Shown: positions 14,057-20,079 of the stretch, piece by piece
Position numbering within the stretch: the first letter of the stretch is position 1
Layout: each line of letters opens with the position of its first letter
Source: Brachybacterium sp.
GTDB taxonomy: Bacteria; Actinomycetota; Actinomycetes; Actinomycetales; Dermabacteraceae
Direction of reading: 5' to 3'
Assembly: GCA_030451965.1 (NCBI GenBank)
Contig: JAKDNE010000012.1
Coordinates: 1-20,670, forward strand
DNA: 20,670 bases
The notes under the pieces: generated by a model
What the model was told of the DNA's origin: nothing
The model's database searches: none
What the model saw: the letters and a program-made list of their open reading frames with translations, nothing else
Translations under genes and position numbers: made by a program

Positions 14057-14179
14057 AGAATGGGGTTGTTGCGATGATGCAGGTCCGGCAGGACAGTCCG
14101 ACGACGGTGCCTCGGCACGGCAGTACGGCTTGCACCTGACGCCACCCGCTCCGGCGGGGGACGGCTTCACGCGGCACCG

Positions 14180-14198
14180 CGATCGCGTCGTGCGATCG
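14180..14198 (+). other. Hairpin in the cold-shock mRNA leader
   Basis: A perfect 7-bp stem CGATCGC / GCGATCG with loop GTCGT ends about 12 nt before the GAAGGTGA ribosome site of the cold-shock gene. It lies in what would be a long leader (about 150 nt if transcription starts after 14061). Long structured leaders are common for cold-shock genes; a switching role here is inference. Confidence 0.35.
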
Positions 14199-14226
14199 AT
14201 GAAGGACGACACAGAAGGTGACAGGT

Positions 14227-14430
14227 ATGGCACAGGGCTCGGTCAAGTGGTTCAACGCCGAAAAGGGCTACGGATTCATCGAGATCGACGGAGGCGGCGC
14301 AGACGTCTTCGTGCATCACAGCAAGATCGACATGGACGGATACCGCGCCCTCGACGAGGGTCAGCGCGTGGAGTTCGAGGTTAGCCAGGGTGACAAGGGG
14401 CCGCAGGCCGAGCAGGTCCGTCCTCTCTGA
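14227..14430 (+). CDS. Cold-shock protein (CspA family)
   Basis: This 67-aa single cold-shock domain is an RNA/ssDNA-binding OB fold that melts mRNA structure. RNP1 (KGYGFIEI) and RNP2 (VFVHHSKI) motifs are intact, and the N-terminus AQGSVKWFNAEKG is typical of the major actinobacterial Csp proteins. AAGGTGA at 5 nt supports the ATG at 14227; a GTG three codons upstream overlaps that site. No gene lies in the 282 bp before it. A strong terminator follows, so it is probably transcribed alone. Which paralogue (CspA, CspB and so on) it is cannot be told from sequence alone. Confidence 0.96.
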   Translation: MAQGSVKWFNAEKGYGFIEIDGGGADVFVHHSKIDMDGYRALDEGQRVEFEVSQGDKGPQAEQVRPL

Positions 14431-14453
14431 TCGACGGCACCCCGTCTACATCG

Positions 14454-14490
14454 CGGACCGGGCAGGAGCATCGCGCTCCTGCCCGGTCCG
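14454..14490. terminator. Strong terminator after the cold-shock gene
   Basis: A perfect 16-bp stem (14454-14469 / 14475-14490) has a 5-nt loop and is followed by TCGTTGT. It lies between convergent genes, so it can serve both. Confidence 0.85.
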
Positions 14491-14522
14491 TCGTTGTGCG
14501 GTCCCTCGTCGGCTGTATGCCC

Positions 14523-15389
14523 TCAGCGTGACTGCAGCACGCGTCCGGCGCGGGCGAGCGCCTCGACCTGGGGCCGGCGCGCCAGACGCACCGAGACCGC
14601 ATCGGAGCGCAGGTCGCGGTCGATGTCCACGGGGAGCGGGCGCCGCGAGGCGAGCAGGACGCAGTTCCCCCTCCGCTTGCCCGAGAGGTGGGCGGGCTCC
14701 GCGATGACGCCGACGTGCTTGAAGACGGCGGAGAGGGTGGCGACCTCGTCCGCCATCAGGCCGCTGCCCGGCGGAGCCGCGCAGTTGGCCAGGTAGATCC
14801 CGCCGTCGCGCAGCACCCGGTCGGCGTGGGCGGCCGTCTCGACCGTGGTGAGCTCCGGGGGCGTGACCGTCCCGCTGAAGACATCCCTGACCAGGACGTC
14901 GAATCGGTTCTCGCGCCAGGAGGCGAGGGCGCCGAGCGCGTCGTCGACGCGCAGTCGCAGCTGTGGCGAGCGGGGGAGGTCGAACCACCCCCGCACCTGC
15001 TGTGAGAGCAGCTCATCGATCTCCACCACGGTCTGGCGGCTGCGCGGATGGCGGGCGGCGATCGCCCGTGGCAGGGAGCAGCCACCGCCGCCCAGGTGCG
15101 CGAGCTGGGGAGCGGGGGCCGGCGCCCCGCCCGTGGTCCCCGGGTCGTCCGATGCGGGGAGCTCCGCGAGGTGGCGGTCGATCACCAGCAGCATCCAGCG
15201 CATGTACTCGAACACCAGGTGCTCGGGATCCGGATGCAGGTGCGAGGACGGGGCGCCGTTCACGTCCAGCAGCACCGAGCCGTCGTTCTCCAGGGTCAGC
15301 CGTGCGGTCCCGGTGGAGACGGGGATCGGGGTGTCGAGGGGGCCGAGATGCGCGAAGGCAGCGCGGCGCGAGCGATCGCGGCGGGGCAT
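14523..15389 (-). CDS. Spermidine synthase-like (SpeE-fold) protein
   Basis: The 288-aa protein has the spermidine-synthase/methyltransferase fold. The nucleotide-binding glycine loop is HLGGGGCSLPRAI (about 98-110), the acidic residue after strand 2 is in TVVEIDELL (about 120-128), and RDVFSG (about 167-172) lies at the active-site loop. The loop departs from the GGGDGG of true aminopropyltransferases and I do not see the usual polyamine-binding acidic residues. I therefore call it SpeE-like of unknown substrate, a common type in actinobacteria. The ATG at 15389 has no ribosome site, but TAGAGT ends 6 nt upstream. It is convergent with the cold-shock gene and divergent from the HEPN-dinB pair. 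Confidence 0.82.
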   Translation of the reverse strand: MPRRDRSRRAAFAHLGPLDTPIPVSTGTARLTLENDGSVLLDVNGAPSSHLHPDPEHLVFEYMRWMLLVIDRHLAELPASDDPGTTGGAPAPAPQLAHLGGGGCSLPRAIAARHPRSRQTVVEIDELLSQQVRGWFDLPRSPQLRLRVDDALGALASWRENRFDVLVRDVFSGTVTPPELTTVETAAHADRVLRDGGIYLANCAAPPGSGLMADEVATLSAVFKHVGVIAEPAHLSGKRRGNCVLLASRRPLPVDIDRDLRSDAVSVRLARRPQVEALARAGRVLQSR

Positions 15390-15395
15390 CGCACC

Positions 15396-15401
15396 ACTCT
15401 A
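15396..15401 (-). promoter_or_regulatory. -10 box of the SpeE-like gene, leaderless layout
   Basis: On the minus strand TAGAGT (TANNNT) ends 6 nt before the ATG at 15389, with no Shine-Dalgarno sequence between. Confidence 0.5.
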
Positions 15402-15466
15402 TGAGATCACCGGGTCCGCTCCTCCCCACCCGGTGCGCGTCCACCGGATCCGCGACCCCGTCTCGT

Positions 15467-15489
15467 CTGTCGGACCCCACACATAGCGT
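15467..15489 (+). promoter_or_regulatory. RecA-NDp/PafBC-type DNA-damage promoter of HEPN-dinB
   Basis: CTGTCGGAC (15467-15475), exactly 8 bp, then TAGCGT (15484-15489). The published mycobacterial LexA-independent damage promoter is TTGTCRGTG-N8-TANNNT, later shown to be PafBC-dependent. The match is six of nine in the first block, with the TGTCGG core intact, the spacer exact and TANNNT present. The predicted start near 15496 leaves about 48 nt of leader with GGAGGAG. Confidence 0.6.
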
Positions 15490-15543
15490 GGCACTCATCA
15501 GGACGGCGCAGAGGGCGCCCTGAGTCCATGGAGGAGGAGACCG

Positions 15544-16032
15544 ATGACGCGCACCATGTCCCGACGAGGGGGAGCCGCGGCACCGGTCGACTCCGGCGTC
15601 CGCGCGCTGCGTCTGCGTCTGGCCCGTCTCGATCAGGACCAGGCGGACCTCGAGCGCGCTCGGGACCTGCTGCGCCAGGGCCGGTCGCAGCTGGAGGATG
15701 ATCCGCGCGGGGCCTACGAGCTGATCCATCGGGCGGCGCTGAGGGGAGCCGGGGTGCTGGTCTCCCGAGCCAACCGCGAGCGCCGCCGAGCGCTGCCGCT
15801 GAATGTGTGGACCGCGCTCGAACGCCTCGGCGGGCAGGATGCCGAGCGGGCGGAGCAGCTGGGGCCGCTGGTGGCCGAGAGGATGCGACTGGACCGCGAG
15901 AGGGCCGCCCAGCCTGATCCGGAGCTGCTGCGCAGTCACCTCGAGGGGACCGGTGCCCACCTCGAGAGGGTCGCTCAGCGCCTCCTCGAGGACCTCCCCA
16001 CCCACGTCACCGATCTCGCCGCCGCCGGCTGA
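15544..16032 (+). CDS. SAV_6107-type HEPN domain protein
   Basis: This is a 162-aa all-helical, arginine-rich protein. The pattern of a first helix (about 17-50), then DDPRGAYELIHRAALRGAGVLV (about 52-73) and NVWTALERLG matches the actinobacterial HEPN subgroup named after Streptomyces SAV_6107. HEPN proteins are often RNases or RNA-binding partners. An Arg55-x6-His62 pair fits the R-x4-6-H catalytic motif, although in relatives the arginine seems to lie closer to the histidine. GGAGGAG sits 5 nt before the ATG. It precedes dinB by 56 nt and stands behind a promoter of the PafBC type, so a role in the damage response is likely; its biochemistry is unknown. Confidence 0.72.
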   Translation: MTRTMSRRGGAAAPVDSGVRALRLRLARLDQDQADLERARDLLRQGRSQLEDDPRGAYELIHRAALRGAGVLVSRANRERRRALPLNVWTALERLGGQDAERAEQLGPLVAERMRLDRERAAQPDPELLRSHLEGTGAHLERVAQRLLEDLPTHVTDLAAAG

Positions 16033-16062
16033 CCGTCCCCGGGGGAGGCGCAGCGGCCCGGG

Positions 16063-16068
16063 TAGAGT
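16063..16068 (+). promoter_or_regulatory. Possible internal -10 box before dinB
   Basis: TAGAGT (TANNNT) lies 20 nt before the dinB ATG, with GGGAGG between. It could give dinB a basal promoter separate from the damage promoter upstream of the HEPN gene. No -35 element is evident. Confidence 0.3.
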
Positions 16069-16088
16069 TCCTCGCGAGGGAGGTGCCG

Positions 16089-17393
16089 ATGGATGTCAGC
16101 GGTGATGCGGGTTCGACGGGGGAGATCCCCGGGATACTGCACCTGGACATGGACGCCTTCTTCGCCTCCATCGAGGTGCGGGACGACTCCCGGCTGCAGG
16201 GCCTGCCCGTGGTGGTGGGCGGTGCCGGAGCCCGCGGAGTGGTCGCCGCGGCCAGCTATCCCGCACGCACCCGAGGGATCCGCTCTGCGATGCCGATGGC
16301 GTCGGCACGGCGCCTGGCCCCGGATCTCGTCATCGTCCCGCCGCGTATCGACCTCTATCGCCAGATCTCCGCACGCGTGATGGAGCTGCTGGGCGATGTG
16401 GTCGCCGACGTCGAGCAGATCAGCGTCGACGAGGCCTTCCTGGACGTGCGCGGTGCACGCCGGCTGTTCGGTCCACCGGAGCAGATCGCCGAGCTGCTGC
16501 GGCGACGGATCCGGGAGGAGCTCGGCCTGCCGAGCTCGGTCGGGGGATCCGTCTCCCGTGCCGTCGCGAAGATCGCCTCCGCCCGGGCCAAACCCGATGG
16601 GATGCTGATCGTCCCCGCCGCGCGCACTGCCGAGTTCCTCGCCCCGCTGTCCGTCTCGGTGATCTCCGGCGTCGGCCCCAGGGCGCAGGATGCGCTCGCC
16701 CGGATCGGCGTGCGCACCATCGGCCAGCTGCGGGAGATCCCTCGCTCCACCCTGACCCGTGCGCTGGGACCCCGGGCACCCGAGATCGCGGCGCTCGCCG
16801 ACGGCAGCGACCGCACCGGGCTGGGGCGACGCACCAGAGACAAGTCGCTGGGGACCGAGCGGACCTGGGATGAGGACCTCACCGACCCGGCCGAGGTGCG
16901 CAGGTGCATCACGCAGATGGCGGACGACGTCGCCCGGCAGCTGCGCCGCGGCGGCTTCGTGACGCGGACCGTCGTGCTCAAGCTGCGTGCTCCGGACGGC
17001 GCCACCATCACCCGCTCCTCGACCCTGGACCAGCCGACCTCCAGCGGTGAGCGGCTCCGCGAGCAGGTGGTCTCCCTGTGGGAGCGTGAACGCTCAGCGA
17101 TGCGCCGCGTCCGTCTGGCCGGGGTGCGTGCCACGCATCTCGAGCCGGCCTCCGGCACCCCTGTGCAGTCGGAGCTGAACGCCCGAGCGGCGGGCTGGCA
17201 GGACCTGGAGGCCGCGATGGATCGGGCTCTCGAGCGCTTCGGCACTCGCAGTCTCGGCCGGGGATCGACGCTCTCCGCCGTGCCCGACGGCACGCAGCGC
17301 AGCCCGGCGTCCCCGACCTCGGGACCCGGCACGGGACCGACGGGGCAGCCCGGTCCGGTCGGACCGCACACCACAGATCGCGACGGCCGATGA
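16089..17393 (+). CDS. dinB: DNA polymerase IV (Y-family)
   Basis: DinB is a low-fidelity translesion polymerase. In the 434-aa protein the palm carries HLDMDAFFASIE (metal ligands Asp20 and Asp22) and SVDEAFLDV (Asp114, Glu115). The thumb helix-hairpin-helix GVGPRAQDALARIGVRTIGQL and the little-finger domain follow. Where related proteins often end with a QLxLF-type sliding-clamp motif, this one has VQSELN near residue 358 and then a proline/glycine/threonine-rich tail of about 40 residues. ATG 16089 is preferred because GAGGGAGG lies 5 nt upstream; GTG 16083 overlaps that site. It is cotranscribed with the HEPN gene, most likely from the damage promoter at 15467-15489. No LexA box is visible. 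Confidence 0.95.
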   Translation: MDVSGDAGSTGEIPGILHLDMDAFFASIEVRDDSRLQGLPVVVGGAGARGVVAAASYPARTRGIRSAMPMASARRLAPDLVIVPPRIDLYRQISARVMELLGDVVADVEQISVDEAFLDVRGARRLFGPPEQIAELLRRRIREELGLPSSVGGSVSRAVAKIASARAKPDGMLIVPAARTAEFLAPLSVSVISGVGPRAQDALARIGVRTIGQLREIPRSTLTRALGPRAPEIAALADGSDRTGLGRRTRDKSLGTERTWDEDLTDPAEVRRCITQMADDVARQLRRGGFVTRTVVLKLRAPDGATITRSSTLDQPTSSGERLREQVVSLWERERSAMRRVRLAGVRATHLEPASGTPVQSELNARAAGWQDLEAAMDRALERFGTRSLGRGSTLSAVPDGTQRSPASPTSGPGTGPTGQPGPVGPHTTDRDGR

Positions 17394-17434
17394 GGGCAGA
17401 TTTCCGGCTGTCGTGTGATGCCATGCCCCGAGTG

Positions 17435-17464
17435 TTCACATTACCCAGGAACAGGATCTAAACT
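17435..17464 (+). promoter_or_regulatory. Promoter of the DUF3040 gene
   Basis: TTCACA (five of six to TTGACA) at 17435-17440, an 18-bp spacer, then TAAACT (four of six to TATAAT) at 17459-17464. This is the best sigma-A-type promoter in the window and predicts a leader of about 80 nt ending in AAGGAG before the ATG at 17550. Confidence 0.65.
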
Positions 17465-17549
17465 GGGTGCACTGCCGACGAGGGCCTGGACCCTCGCTCG
17501 GTGGATGTGCGCCGACCGGCGCGAAAGGACGGGGACAAGGAGCGGGATC

Positions 17550-17960
17550 ATGCCGCTGTCTGAACACGAGCAGAAGATGCTCGACGAGATGGAGCGTCAG
17601 CTCTTCGCTGATGATCCGCGCCTCGCACGAGCTTTCGCACCGAAGACGCCGCCGCGTCGCAGCGGGCGTCGGATACTCATCGGCCTGGGCGCCGTCGTCG
17701 TGGGCCTCGGGGTCCTCGTGCTGGCGGTGAGCCTCCCGGCGATCTGGCTAGGAGTGATCGCCTTCATCGGCATGCTCGCCGGCGCGGTCTATGCGGTCAC
17801 GGGATCCGGCAGCACCTCGGAGGGCAAGGGCACCACCGACGGCGGTGGTGGCGGCGGAGGATCCGGACCAGCTGCCCCCGGCGGGGACGACGGGGGCACC
17901 TTCATGCGCAAGATGGAGGAGCGCTGGGAGAAGCGTGCGGGAGACGATCCCCGGTTCTGA
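17550..17960 (+). CDS. DUF3040 membrane protein
   Basis: The 136-aa protein opens with the DUF3040 signature MPLSEHEQKMLDEMERQLFADDPRLA, followed by a basic stretch, two adjacent membrane helices (about 41-61 and 64-83), a poly-glycine linker (about 90-118) and a charged C-terminal helix (FMRKMEERWEKRAGDDPRF). Function is unknown; in many actinobacteria a DUF3040 gene lies just upstream of mraZ and the dcw cluster, as here, which hints at an envelope or division role. AAGGAG at 7 nt fixes the start. It has its own promoter (17435-17464) and a strong terminator (18001-18034), so it is a single-gene unit. Confidence 0.93.
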   Translation: MPLSEHEQKMLDEMERQLFADDPRLARAFAPKTPPRRSGRRILIGLGAVVVGLGVLVLAVSLPAIWLGVIAFIGMLAGAVYAVTGSGSTSEGKGTTDGGGGGGGSGPAAPGGDDGGTFMRKMEERWEKRAGDDPRF

Positions 17961-18000
17961 CCGTCCCTTCGGCGACCCGACACTGACGTTCTGACGCATC

Positions 18001-18034
18001 ACGATGCCCCGGCTCGGAAGAGCCGGGGCATCGT
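18001..18034 (+). terminator. Terminator after the DUF3040 gene
   Basis: A perfect 15-bp GC-rich stem (18001-18015 / 18020-18034) closes on the GNRA tetraloop GGAA. It lies 40 nt after the stop codon. Confidence 0.88.
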
Positions 18035-18051
18035 CATGTCCGCACCCTGCA

Positions 18052-18069
18052 GGTGACCGATCGGTCACC
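18052..18069. promoter_or_regulatory. Perfect 18-bp palindrome
   Basis: GGTGACCGATCGGTCACC is fully self-complementary with no spacer. It lies between the DUF3040 terminator and mraZ, about 390 bp before the mraZ start. The form suits a dimeric repressor of the TetR or GntR type, but no such gene is adjacent. Confidence 0.5.
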
Positions 18070-18373
18070 GTTCCCCGCACGGGTGGCAGCGCGGGACACC
18101 ACTGCGCTCCCCGTGATTCCCCACCTCGCTCCACTGCGGCTCTCCCGGCTGCTCCACCTCCCTCCCCACAGCTCGACCGCGCACGCCGAGGCACCCCTGA
18201 CCTGGGGTTTCGTGGATGCGGCCGCTGTGGAGCCGGCCTGTCGGCCGTGGTGATCGTGCCGAAACGCCACGGGAGACGTGCCCGACAAGAATTTTCCCCC
18301 CACCTCACTCCACCCTGCTGACCTGGCACGATGCCGCGTCCTTCGGGTCGTTTCGAGGTTTTGGGGTCCATGG
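18070..18373. other. Non-coding stretch upstream of mraZ
   Basis: I see no convincing gene here: the open frames lack ribosome sites and family similarity. It holds two minus-strand pairs of the MraZ-like hexamer GTGGRG with 10-bp phasing (18119-18134 and 18298-18313) and a third pair with 12-bp spacing (18152-18169). It also holds an AT-rich patch AAGAATTTT (18288-18296). Confidence 0.5.
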
Positions 18374-18423
18374 GTGGGGAGTAGTGGGGTAAAGTGGAGT
18401 GCGTTGGGAGGAGATGGAGTCCG
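18374..18423 (+). promoter_or_regulatory. MraZ operator: five direct repeats with 10-bp period, overlapping the mraZ -10 box
   Basis: Five units begin at 18374, 18384, 18394, 18404 and 18414: GTGGGG, GTGGGG, GTGGAG, TTGGGA and ATGGAG, each followed by 4 nt. MraZ of E. coli binds TGGGN repeats with the same 10-bp period in front of its own gene. TAAAGT (18390-18395, TANNNT) lies inside the array, so bound MraZ would block the promoter. Confidence 0.85.
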
Positions 18424-18457
18424 GATCGCGAGTCGCGGAAGGTGAAGGAGGGCGTGG

Positions 18458-18889
18458 ATGTTCCTCGGCACCTTCACGCCCAAGCTCGATGAGAAGGGCC
18501 GCCTGATCTTCCCGGCGAAGTTCCGCGACGAGCTCGCCTCGGGACTGGTCATGACTCGTGGACAGGAGCACTGCATCGCCGTGTACCCGCTCATGGAGTT
18601 CCGCCAGAAGCTCGAGGACGCCCGTCGGGCGCCCACCACCGATAAGCGCATTCGTGACTACCTGCGAGTACTGCTCTCCGGCGCGGAGGACGTCATCCCG
18701 GACAAGCAGGGACGCATCACCATCCCGGGCCATCTGCGTGACTACGCGGACCTGGACCGGGAATGCGCCGTCATCGGCGCTCTGGACCGGCTCGAGATCT
18801 GGTCGCTCCCGGACTGGGAGACCTACCTCGAGCAGAAGGAGGAGGGCTTCGCGGAGACCTCCGAGGAGGTGATCCCCGGCCTGTTCTGA
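18458..18889 (+). CDS. mraZ: Transcriptional regulator MraZ
   Basis: MraZ is a DNA-binding protein that controls the division and cell-wall (dcw) cluster that it heads. The 143-aa protein has two SpoVT-AbrB-type half-domains, each with a DxxGR motif: DEKGRLIFPAKFR (residues 11-23) and DKQGRITIPGHLR (about 85-97). Length and sequence are typical for actinobacteria. AAGGAGG at 6 nt fixes the start. An array of five MraZ-type boxes overlaps its likely -10 box, so it is probably autoregulated. The next gene, rsmH, lies 193 nt downstream behind a long hairpin, so the operon may be partly interrupted here. Confidence 0.97.
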   Translation: MFLGTFTPKLDEKGRLIFPAKFRDELASGLVMTRGQEHCIAVYPLMEFRQKLEDARRAPTTDKRIRDYLRVLLSGAEDVIPDKQGRITIPGHLRDYADLDRECAVIGALDRLEIWSLPDWETYLEQKEEGFAETSEEVIPGLF

Positions 18890-18926
18890 GCTCGGCCCGA
18901 AGGACTCTCCGTCCTGTGAGACCTCT

Positions 18927-18976
18927 CGTCGTTCCCGCCCCGATGCAACTTCCCCGGTGGCGGGTCGGGAACGACG
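18927..18976 (+). terminator. Hairpin between mraZ and rsmH (terminator or attenuator)
   Basis: The arms 18927-18942 and 18961-18976 pair over 16 positions with one mismatch, around an 18-nt loop. It lies 37 nt after the mraZ stop. A smaller hairpin AGGAC / GTCCT precedes it at 18901-18915. No T-run follows, so partial termination or an RNA-processing role are both possible. Confidence 0.5.
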
Positions 18977-19082
18977 GGGAATCTGGCAGGACGGCACCGC
19001 GAGGAGATCGCGGGGCCGGGCAGGGTGCAGGACCCGGACCATCACAGACAGCACGACAGCACCGACCCAGGGGAGGGGTGAC

Positions 19083-20078
19083 ATGGACCAGCCGCAGAGC
19101 GGGCGACCGGCCGAGGCTCGGCACGTTCCCGTCCTCCTGGACACCTCCGTCCAGCTCCTCGCCCCCGCGCTGCAGGAGCCCGGCGCGATCCACGTCGACG
19201 CCACGCTGGGGATGGGCGGCCACGCCTCGGCCGTCCTCCGAGCCGCCCCGCACGCACACCTGGTGGGCATCGACCGCGATCCCCAGGCGCTCGTCCTCGC
19301 CCGGGAGCGCCTGGATCGCGACGGCGTGGGGGGACGGGCCACTCTCGTGCATGCCACCTACGATCAGATCCCCGAGGTGCTCGAGGATCTCGGACTCCCC
19401 GGGGCGCACGGCGTGATGATGGATCTGGGCCTGTCCAGCTTCCAGATCGACACCGCGGACCGTGGCTTCTCCTACGCCGTCGATGCTCCGCTGGACATGC
19501 GGATGGACCCCTCCTCCGAGGGGCCCACGGCCGCGGACCTGCTGCGGGACCTGCCCGAGGCGGAGATCGCCCACATGCTCCGCACCCTCGGCGACGAGCG
19601 CTTCGCCAAGCGGATCGCCCGCCGCCTCGTCGAGCGGCGCGAGAACGCGCCGCTGACCCGCAGCGGCGAGCTGGTCGAGCTGCTGGAGCGGGCGATCCCC
19701 GCGGCCTCCAAGGCCAGCGGCGGACATCCTGCCAAGCGCACCTTCCAGGCGCTGCGGATCGCTGTGAACGAGGAGCTCGAGATCCTCGCCTCCGCGATCG
19801 AATCCGCTCTCGACTGCCTTCACGTCGAGGGCAGGATCGTCGTGGAGGCGTACCACTCAGGGGAGGACCGTCTGGTCAAAACGGCATTCACCCGCCGTAC
19901 GCGCTCCTCCGCACCGCCCGGGTTCCCGGTCGAGCTGGAGGAGCACAAGCCCACCTTCTCCACGCTCGTACGCGGCGCCCTCCAGGCCGACGACGTCGAG
20001 CGCGGCAGCAACTCCCGCGCAGCCTCCGTCCGACTGCGCGCCCTGACCCGAACCCGACCTGACCAGGGAGCACACTGA
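19083..20078 (+). CDS. rsmH: 16S rRNA (cytosine(1402)-N4)-methyltransferase RsmH
   Basis: RsmH (formerly MraW) methylates N4 of C1402 in the P-site region of 16S rRNA. The 331-aa protein begins with the family HVPVLLDTSVQLL; the SAM-binding motif is VDATLGMGGHA, followed by GIDRDPQAL, MMDLGLSSFQID, and the signature HPAKRTFQALRIAVNEEL (about residues 218-235). The C-terminal KPTFSTLVRGALQAD and SNSRAASVRLRAL blocks are complete. The ATG at 19083 follows a G-rich ribosome site (GGGGAGGGGTGA). It is the second dcw gene, with the ftsL-like gene starting 1 nt after its stop, so the two are translationally coupled. Confidence 0.97.
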   Translation: MDQPQSGRPAEARHVPVLLDTSVQLLAPALQEPGAIHVDATLGMGGHASAVLRAAPHAHLVGIDRDPQALVLARERLDRDGVGGRATLVHATYDQIPEVLEDLGLPGAHGVMMDLGLSSFQIDTADRGFSYAVDAPLDMRMDPSSEGPTAADLLRDLPEAEIAHMLRTLGDERFAKRIARRLVERRENAPLTRSGELVELLERAIPAASKASGGHPAKRTFQALRIAVNEELEILASAIESALDCLHVEGRIVVEAYHSGEDRLVKTAFTRRTRSSAPPGFPVELEEHKPTFSTLVRGALQADDVERGSNSRAASVRLRALTRTRPDQGAH

Positions 20079-20079
20079 A

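Noticed and set aside
18035..18373. RNase P RNA, riboswitch or small protein gene upstream of mraZ
   Set aside because: None of the conserved RNase P core segments or riboswitch motifs I know is present, and the small open frames lack ribosome sites and conserved sequence.
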